From positions 310,001 through 374,000 of the forward strand of contig NZ_CP033929.1 in assembly GCF_003815915.1 (NCBI RefSeq): 64,000 nucleotides of DNA, written 5' to 3'. This DNA is from Chryseobacterium indoltheticum. Its GTDB lineage: Bacteria; Bacteroidota; Bacteroidia; Flavobacteriales; Weeksellaceae. Of this stretch, positions 59,212-64,000 are shown in pieces. Under the pieces are notes generated by a model, which worked only from the letters and a program-made list of their open reading frames with translations, did no database searches and had not been told where the DNA came from. The stretch's first letter is position 1; each line of letters begins with the position of its first letter. The translations under genes and the position numbers were made by a program.

Positions 59212-59631
59212 TTATTTAAAGTTTATGGTAAGTGGCACTCTGAAACGGTACCTTACTTTGTGACCATCAAGTTCCGCAGGAATCCATTTGGTTTTAATTT
59301 TAGAAACCGCCCGAATAGCTTCGTTATTGAAGCTTTGATTAGTTCCGGATACTTTAATGTCTGTAAGGGTGCCATCTCTTTCGATGACAAAAGTAAGTTC
59401 ACATTTTTCTATTCCATTACTGATGACGTTTTTTTCTTTGAAATTTCTTGCAAACTTTTGCCTGAAAAAAAGTGAGCCCTTGGGAAAGTAAGCTGGTTTT
59501 TCCACAGCATTATAAATTTCGGTGTTATTTTTACGAACATCCAATTCTTCTAAATCAGTTGTTCCTGCAACTTCCTGAGCTTGTATGAAATAGCCAAATA
59601 GTAATACGGAAATTATAATTAATTTTTTCAT
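59212..59631 (-). CDS. Secreted TonB C-terminal-domain protein, paralogue 3
   Basis: The 139-residue protein has a signal peptide (LIIISVLLFGYFIQAQ) and a TonB-C domain with YFPKGSLFFRQKFARNF, CELTFVIERDGTLTDIKVSG and IKTKWIPAELDGHKVRYRFRVPLTI. It lacks the anchor and linker. It is the promoter-proximal member of the group of three, and is divergent from a thioredoxin-like gene. Confidence 0.85.
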   Translation of the reverse strand: MKKLIIISVLLFGYFIQAQEVAGTTDLEELDVRKNNTEIYNAVEKPAYFPKGSLFFRQKFARNFKEKNVISNGIEKCELTFVIERDGTLTDIKVSGTNQSFNNEAIRAVSKIKTKWIPAELDGHKVRYRFRVPLTINFK

Positions 59632-59741
59632 CGGTTAATTTTAAAAAAAATAACATTCTCAATTTAAATAACATTCGGTTAATTAACAAAGTTTAACAGC
59701 TCTATCTTAATGGTTTACAAATTCATTCGCTAATTTTGAGT

Positions 59742-60239
59742 ATGAAGAAAATTTTGAGTTTCAGTGCATTGATTTTCAGTCTGTCTTTTTATTTTTCACA
59801 GGAACAAATCATTATAAATGATGTTCCAATGATTAAATATGAAGTACTCGAAAAGAAAATTCAAGATGAGAAAGATGTCTTGCTGGTTCTGAATTTCTGG
59901 TCTACAACCTGCGCTCCTTGTGTGAAAGAACTTCCGGATTTTATGGAGGTAAATAATAAATATAAGAGTAATCCTAAATTTAAAATGCTTTTGGTGTCTT
60001 TAGATCGCCCGAAAGATAAAGAGCGTGTTATTCAGTTTATTAAAAATAAAAAATTAACCGCAGAAGTGATTCTTCTTGATGATATTAAAAGAATGAATAC
60101 CTGGATTCCTCAATTTGAAAAAAACTGGGACGGAAATATTCCTGTCACCATTTTCTATAAAAACTCTGAAAAAGTGCACTTCAATGACGGCGAAATGACA
60201 AAGGCCGAACTGGAGAACATAATCACAAAAAATCTATAA
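59742..60239 (+). CDS. Thioredoxin-like (TlpA-type) secreted protein
   Basis: The 165-residue protein has a signal peptide (LSFSALIFSLSFYFSQ) and a TlpA/ResA-like thioredoxin fold with the redox motif WSTTCAPCVKELPDF, then FKMLLVSLDRPKDKERVI and GNIPVTIFYKNSE. The CxxC (CAPC) suits periplasmic thiol-disulfide exchange. The start is taken at ATG 59742; an in-frame TTG at 59736 lies inside a TAnnTTTG box. It is 2 nt before the next gene, a related but broken one. Confidence 0.9.
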   Translation: MKKILSFSALIFSLSFYFSQEQIIINDVPMIKYEVLEKKIQDEKDVLLVLNFWSTTCAPCVKELPDFMEVNNKYKSNPKFKMLLVSLDRPKDKERVIQFIKNKKLTAEVILLDDIKRMNTWIPQFEKNWDGNIPVTIFYKNSEKVHFNDGEMTKAELENIITKNL

Positions 60240-60241
60240 AC

Positions 60242-60895
60242 ATGAAAAATATTAAAACATTCGTTGCTGCCGCAATAATAGGCTTAAGCTTACTAAGCTT
60301 TACGGCAATAAATAAAAATAATGAAGAACCATAGCAAAAAGTAAGTTCTTCAAAAGGCTATGATGTTGGTGATGCAGCCGCCGATTTTAAGCTTAAAAAT
60401 ATAGACGGAAAAATGGTTTCGTTGAGCGATTTTAAAGAAGCAAAAGGTTTCATTGTAGTTTTTACCTGTAATCACTGTCCATATGCAAAAAAATATGAAG
60501 ACAGGATTGTAGCACTTGATAAAAAATACAAAGACGCAGGTTATCCGGTGATTGCGATTAACCCAAATGACGCGAATGTGCAGCCGGAAGACGGTTTTCA
60601 ACAAATGATTACCAGAGCTAAAGAAAAAGGCTTTACATTCCCTTATTTGGTAGATGAAGGCCAAAAAGTTTATCCTCAATATGGAGCAACAAAAACACCG
60701 CATGTATTTATTCTTCAGAAAGAAGGCTCAAAAAATATCGTAAAATACATTGGAGCCATCGACAATAATTATGATGATCCTAATGATGTTTCAGAGCATT
60801 ATGTACAAGACGCAATGGATGCTTTATTGAGCGGTAAACCAGTTGCAAACGCCAAAACAGTAGCCATAGGTTGTACAATAAAAGTGAAAAAATAA
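60242..60895 (+). pseudogene. Thioredoxin-family gene broken by an in-frame TAG at codon 31
   Basis: The frame from ATG 60242 encodes a signal peptide (KTFVAAAIIGLSLLSFTA) and NKNNEEP, then TAG at 60332-60334, then continues as QKVSSSKGYDVGDAAADFKL and a thioredoxin/AhpC-like domain with VFTCNHCPYAKKYEDRI (redox CNHC) and GATKTPHVFIL. A single change (CAG to TAG) would explain it. An internal ATG at 60413 could give a 160-residue protein without signal peptide. Thus this is a nonsense mutant, a sequence error, or a readthrough case. Confidence 0.8.
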
Positions 60896-60924
60896 TTTTA
60901 TTTTTAAAATTAAATTGAGATATT

Positions 60925-60952
60925 GGGCAGGCTTTTAGTCTGCTCTTTTTTT
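60925..60952 (+). terminator. Intrinsic terminator after the broken thioredoxin gene
   Basis: GGGCAGGC (60925-60932) pairs with GTCTGCTC (60938-60945) with two G-T pairs and a 5-nt loop, followed by a T-run. Confidence 0.75.
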
Positions 60953-60976
60953 ATAAAAACTTAGCCAAAATTAATC

Positions 60977-61366
60977 ATGATGAACTTTAAATTTAACCTT
61001 AAATATTTTCTTTTAACCATTCTTATTTTCCTTGTTGAGGTATTAATTGCAACGGTTTTAAAAGATAATTTCTTTATCCGAGCTTATCTGGGAGACGTGA
61101 TTGTGGTGATGCTGCTTTATACTTTTGTGAAAAGTTTTGTCATCATCAACGAAACAAAATTAATCATCGGGATTTTTGCTTTTTCATGCACGGTGGAGTT
61201 TGCACAGTTTTTCCATATTGCAGACAAATTAGGCTTCCAACCGGGAAGCCTGATGTATATCGTTATCGGAAATTCTTTCTCGTGGATTGATATTCTGTGT
61301 TACGCAGTTGGGTGCTTAATTTTATATATTTTCACAAAATTCAGATCAAAAAATGAAGACAATTAG
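60977..61366 (+). CDS. DUF2809-family membrane protein
   Basis: The 129-residue protein has four membrane helices with the DUF2809 signatures IRAYLGDVIVVMLLYTFVK, FSCTVEFAQFFHIADKLGF and SFSWIDILCYAVGCLI. Function is unknown. Its stop overlaps the stop of the convergent TonB-C gene by 4 nt. Confidence 0.88.
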   Translation: MMNFKFNLKYFLLTILIFLVEVLIATVLKDNFFIRAYLGDVIVVMLLYTFVKSFVIINETKLIIGIFAFSCTVEFAQFFHIADKLGFQPGSLMYIVIGNSFSWIDILCYAVGCLILYIFTKFRSKNEDN

Positions 61367-61785
61367 TCCAAATTAAACTGAAGAGGTTGTCGCATACGCA
61401 TTTTTACTTTCTCACCATTTTGTTCACCGGGAACCCACTTTGTTTTTATTTTGTTGAGCGCACTTAGAAACTCTTTTTTTACCATTTCGTGATCGTAAGA
61501 TTCTATCTTGAGATTAATCATATTTCCGTCGGTATCGATGTCAAAAACAGCGATAGCTCTTGCTTTTGCAATGTTCTGCTTCGATAAGGCTGAGGTTTTG
61601 AAATTATTGATAATCTGCCTCATAAATGCAGAATGTCCTCCCGGAAATTCAGGGACTTTATCCACAGATGTTTTTTTTCTATAATCTGATCCTGCTTTTA
61701 TATCTGGATATTGTATCGAATCTTTTTGAGCATCAATAGAAATTATACCAAATAAGATCAGTAAAAATGCAATATATTTTTTCAT
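61363..61785 (-). CDS. Secreted TonB C-terminal-domain protein, paralogue 4
   Basis: The 140-residue protein has a signal peptide (YIAFLLILFGIISIDAQ) and a TonB-C domain: VPEFPGGHSAFMRQII, ARAIAVFDIDTDGNMINLKI and IKTKWVPGEQNGEKVKMRMRQPLQ. There is no membrane anchor or linker. It overlaps the DUF2809 gene by 4 nt at the stop codons and lies 8 nt downstream of the YARHG gene, so these two form a transcript. Confidence 0.83.
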   Translation of the reverse strand: MKKYIAFLLILFGIISIDAQKDSIQYPDIKAGSDYRKKTSVDKVPEFPGGHSAFMRQIINNFKTSALSKQNIAKARAIAVFDIDTDGNMINLKIESYDHEMVKKEFLSALNKIKTKWVPGEQNGEKVKMRMRQPLQFNLD

Positions 61786-61793
61786 AAACTATT

Positions 61794-62714
61794 TTATCTT
61801 CCAAAAGAATCATATTTATCTTCCGCATATTTGATGAAGCGGTTCAGCAAAGCCACATTGTCTTTTTCCATAGGGGAAAGTTCGCTGTCAACATTATTTG
61901 AAACAGGGATATACCAATCTGTCTGCTCAAAAAAGTTTCTGTACGTCTGTTTTTTGAATGAATAACCATGTCTTGCGAAAACTGCATTTTTAATGATTTC
62001 CATATCAAGTTTTCTTAAATTTTTAAGATCTTTTTCTGTCAGTTTTTGTTTTGAAGCATTGATTTTGAAAACGGCATCAGAAGCAATTCTGTTTTTTGCA
62101 GCAGTATAAGTTTCTGTTTTTCCGGTTTCCTCGTCGGTATATTTTTCTTTAAAATCTTTCGGGTTTTCCCAATCGATCAGATCAGAATTTTCATCCAGCA
62201 TAAAATTCGGATTGTAAACAAACTCTTTTTTAATAAGTCTCAGGTTTTTTAAAGGAGCTTTTACCGCAGATTTATTAAAGGCAGTCCATTTTCCGGTGAT
62301 GCTGTCGTTTTTAAGCTTAATTTCAAATCTTCCGTCGGTTTTATCATTTCCGGGCTCATCCAGAATAAAAGATTGAGTACCTTCATTGAAAACCCCGCGA
62401 AACGGACGCTGAGTTCCATTCACAATGCTTTGCCCGTACACAGAATCCTGAGTTATTCGATTGATTTTTAATGAAAGTCTTTTGTAATCTGTGCCTTCGT
62501 AATATTCTCTGGTTTCGTTATCATAAAGCTCTCCTTTGCCTGCAAATTCTCCGGTGTAAATCCCGTAATATTCTTTATGAACTTCAGGAATTACCACAGA
62601 ATCTTTTTTTGTTATTAAAGAATCTTTTGGAGTTTCGGTAACCGTAGTGTCTTTTTTACAGCTGATCAAATTGATTGTAGACAGAGTGATTAAGGTAAAT
62701 TTTAAAATTTTCAT
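61794..62714 (-). CDS. YARHG-domain lipoprotein
   Basis: The 306-residue protein has a lipoprotein signal (LITLSTINLISCKKD, lipobox Cys). A middle beta-rich part (YYGIYTGEFAGKGELYDNET) is followed by a C-terminal YARHG domain (MEIIKNAVFARHGYSFKKQ and NFFEQTDWYIP). YARHG is an extracellular domain of unknown function. It lies upstream of TonB-C paralogue 4 on the same strand and 6 nt after the DUF2306 gene. Confidence 0.9.
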   Translation of the reverse strand: MKILKFTLITLSTINLISCKKDTTVTETPKDSLITKKDSVVIPEVHKEYYGIYTGEFAGKGELYDNETREYYEGTDYKRLSLKINRITQDSVYGQSIVNGTQRPFRGVFNEGTQSFILDEPGNDKTDGRFEIKLKNDSITGKWTAFNKSAVKAPLKNLRLIKKEFVYNPNFMLDENSDLIDWENPKDFKEKYTDEETGKTETYTAAKNRIASDAVFKINASKQKLTEKDLKNLRKLDMEIIKNAVFARHGYSFKKQTYRNFFEQTDWYIPVSNNVDSELSPMEKDNVALLNRFIKYAEDKYDSFGR

Positions 62715-62720
62715 ATTAAA

Positions 62721-63359
62721 TTAAATGTGCTTTTTTGTGATTAAATATTCTATTAATAAAATGTTTGGAACCCAGCCCAGCCATGCAATTATTTGGTAAA
62801 CATCCATTGGATTTGGGTGGAATAAATATACAATAATTACTTTCCAAATTCTCAAAGTGAGCGCAGAAATTGTAAGCGCAAAACTTCGCCACATCCATTG
62901 CTTATGTTCTTTGAATTTTTTCTGTCTTGCTAGTTGATAAGCTTTAAATGTGGAAAACCACCAAAGACTACCTAAAATTACAAACGAAATTTTCGAGAGA
63001 AAACCTCCGTTGGCGAAAATCCCCATGTAAATTCCGGAAGGTGCAGCAAAAAGAAGAATTAGAAAAATATAAATTTTCCCGGCATTTATGTGAAAGTTTT
63101 TCAGTTGGAAATCTTTTCTTAAAATAGCTAAAAATCCGGCTAATAAAACAAAAATGCTTGTGTAAACGTGAGTGTAGAAAAACCAAAGATATTCTGGTCT
63201 GTCGTGCACTTCAGTCTGTTTAATCATCAGAAAACTCACATTGGGGTCTAAAGGAACGTATTCTAATGTGATTTTCAGCATGAGCCAAAAGAAATATCCG
63301 AATCCTGCGATAAGAAGGGTTTTTGCGAAGGATACTAAATTTCTTTTGGCTAGGAACAT
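62721..63359 (-). CDS. DUF2306-family membrane protein
   Basis: The 212-residue polytopic protein has about six membrane helices, with DUF2306-type features: WFFYTHVYTSIFVLLAGFLAI, HINAGKIYIFLILLFAAPSGIYM, and EHKQWMWRSFALTISALTLRIWK, with His residues that could bind haem. Function is unknown. It is 6 nt upstream of the YARHG gene and 16 nt downstream of TonB-C paralogue 5, so these are likely one operon. Confidence 0.88.
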   Translation of the reverse strand: MFLAKRNLVSFAKTLLIAGFGYFFWLMLKITLEYVPLDPNVSFLMIKQTEVHDRPEYLWFFYTHVYTSIFVLLAGFLAILRKDFQLKNFHINAGKIYIFLILLFAAPSGIYMGIFANGGFLSKISFVILGSLWWFSTFKAYQLARQKKFKEHKQWMWRSFALTISALTLRIWKVIIVYLFHPNPMDVYQIIAWLGWVPNILLIEYLITKKHI

Positions 63360-63375
63360 GGAGTTTTTTGCTTTA

Positions 63376-63783
63376 TTAAAGGTTAGTGGCTATAGGAAAT
63401 CTAAATCTGTATTTTACATTCTGACCATTTAAAGTTGCTGGAGACCATTTGGTTTTAGACATTGCTTTTATAGCGCGTTCCATTTCTTTATTCATAGATT
63501 TATTATCTCCTTTAATCTGAATGTCTGTAATATATCCTTCTTGATCAATTACAAACGTGGCTTCAGATCTTATCTTACCTCGACCATTGATTTTACCACT
63601 ATCAAAGGTTTGGTAAAAGTTTTTTCTGAAAGCATCTGTTCCGCCAGGATATACAGCTACTTTGTCAGCTTTATCGTAAATATTATTATTTACAGTTGCG
63701 ATTTCTTGATTAGAAGAAATGGTTTCTTGAGAGAATGTTTTTACGGAAATGATAAGTACAGCAAAAACGAGTAATTTTTTCAT
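63376..63783 (-). CDS. Secreted TonB C-terminal-domain protein, paralogue 5
   Basis: The 135-residue protein has a signal peptide (LLVFAVLIISVKTFSQ) and a TonB-C domain: AVYPGGTDAFRKNFYQTF, SEATFVIDQEGYITDIQIKG and MSKTKWSPATLNGQNVKYRFRFPIA. It lacks the anchor and linker. It is first in the minus-strand run that continues with DUF2306, YARHG and paralogue 4, and lies 10 nt after the flavoprotein gene. Confidence 0.85.
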   Translation of the reverse strand: MKKLLVFAVLIISVKTFSQETISSNQEIATVNNNIYDKADKVAVYPGGTDAFRKNFYQTFDSGKINGRGKIRSEATFVIDQEGYITDIQIKGDNKSMNKEMERAIKAMSKTKWSPATLNGQNVKYRFRFPIATNL

Positions 63784-63793
63784 TATAGTTTAT

Positions 63794-64000
63794 TTATAAA
63801 TTATTTAAATCCTGTGCAATCAGCCAAGCTTCACTCCAGCAAGCCTGAAAATTAAATCCGCCGGTTACGGCATCGATATTCAAAACTTCTCCGGCAACGT
63901 AAAAGTTAGGCAAAATTTTTGAAGACATATTTTTAAAATTAATTTCTTTTAAATCTACACCTCCTGCGGTTACAAATTCATCTTTAAATGTTGATTTTCC
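63794..64000 (-). CDS. HI0933-family flavoprotein (aminoacetone-type oxidoreductase), C-terminal part
   Basis: The visible 68 residues on the minus strand contain FVTAGGVDLKEINFKNM, LPNFYVAGEVLNIDAVTGGFNFQACW and SEAWLIAQDL, the hallmark end of the HI0933/BaiN-like NAD(P)/FAD oxidoreductases. The stop is TAA at 63794-63796. The rest lies beyond the window. It is 10 nt upstream of TonB-C paralogue 5. Confidence 0.9.
   Translation of the reverse strand, partial: GKSTFKDEFVTAGGVDLKEINFKNMSSKILPNFYVAGEVLNIDAVTGGFNFQACWSEAWLIAQDLNNL

Noticed and set aside
1..64000. CRISPR array, prophage or defence system
   Set aside because: No regularly spaced direct repeats, cas-type, phage structural or restriction genes were seen anywhere in the window.

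Overview
The window is AT-rich chromosomal DNA from a Bacteroidota bacterium, most likely class Flavobacteriia and close to Chryseobacterium (family Weeksellaceae). This rests on gene content and protein style: a TonB-dependent receptor with an N-terminal carboxypeptidase-like domain, a WG-repeat protein, a fused SpmA/SpmB protein, 2TM-domain proteins, YARHG and DUF2306 proteins. Promoters show the Bacteroidota -7 box TAnnTTTG, and clear Shine-Dalgarno sequences are lacking. Genus-level placement is inference from recognised sequence style, not from a search. Most of the window is ordinary core genome with two gene fragments at the edges (tdk at the left, a HI0933-type flavoprotein at the right).

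Layout. 1-5.3 kb: tdk fragment, an acidic repeat protein, rsmI, a WG-repeat protein and fabG. 5.3-11.2 kb: a TPR/LuxR-type regulator, a 0.5 kb gene-poor gap, guaC, then a three-gene unit of an Lgt-like membrane protein, a 77-residue membrane protein and a radical SAM enzyme resembling archaeal tetraether synthase (Tes/MJ0619). 11.3-18.3 kb: surE, a C-terminal processing protease, sodC, a TonB receptor and a secreted helical protein. 18.6-22.4 kb: a LytS-type histidine kinase fused to a 2TM domain, three free-standing 2TM proteins, a methyltransferase-like membrane protein and a LytTR response regulator. 22.4-27.5 kb: a frameshifted small membrane gene, mnmA, a beta-barrel protein and clpC.

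27.6-33.1 kb: glycosyltransferases (GT4, GT9, GT2) with sufE between them, then a complete 1400-bp insertion sequence of ISAon1/ISL3 type with 23-bp inverted repeats and an 8-bp target duplication, followed by two tRNA-Val(UAC) genes. 33.1-43.8 kb: folC, tolC-type efflux gene, SprT-like protease, mannose-1-phosphate guanylyltransferase, GNAT, peroxiredoxin, an endonuclease III without its Fe-S loop, DinB, DUF885. 43.9-46 kb: exbB-exbD-tonB. 46-54.4 kb (mostly minus): SpmAB, accD, fbaA, nadK, a CBS protein, a TrmH-type methylase, bestrophin, plus a candidate small RNA on the plus strand. 54.5-58.1 kb: JmjC-like protein and mutS. 58.1-64 kb: five small secreted TonB C-terminal-domain proteins interspersed with thioredoxin-like genes (one broken by an in-frame TAG), DUF2809, YARHG and DUF2306 proteins.

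Gaps between genes carry several families of inverted repeats. The clearest, with core GCCACGAATGCACGAATT, occurs three times. Best candidates for undescribed biology are the Lgt-like/Tes-like unit (8.8-11.2 kb), the putative sRNA at 52.83-52.93 kb, and the cluster of anchorless TonB-C proteins. No CRISPR array, prophage or defence island was seen.
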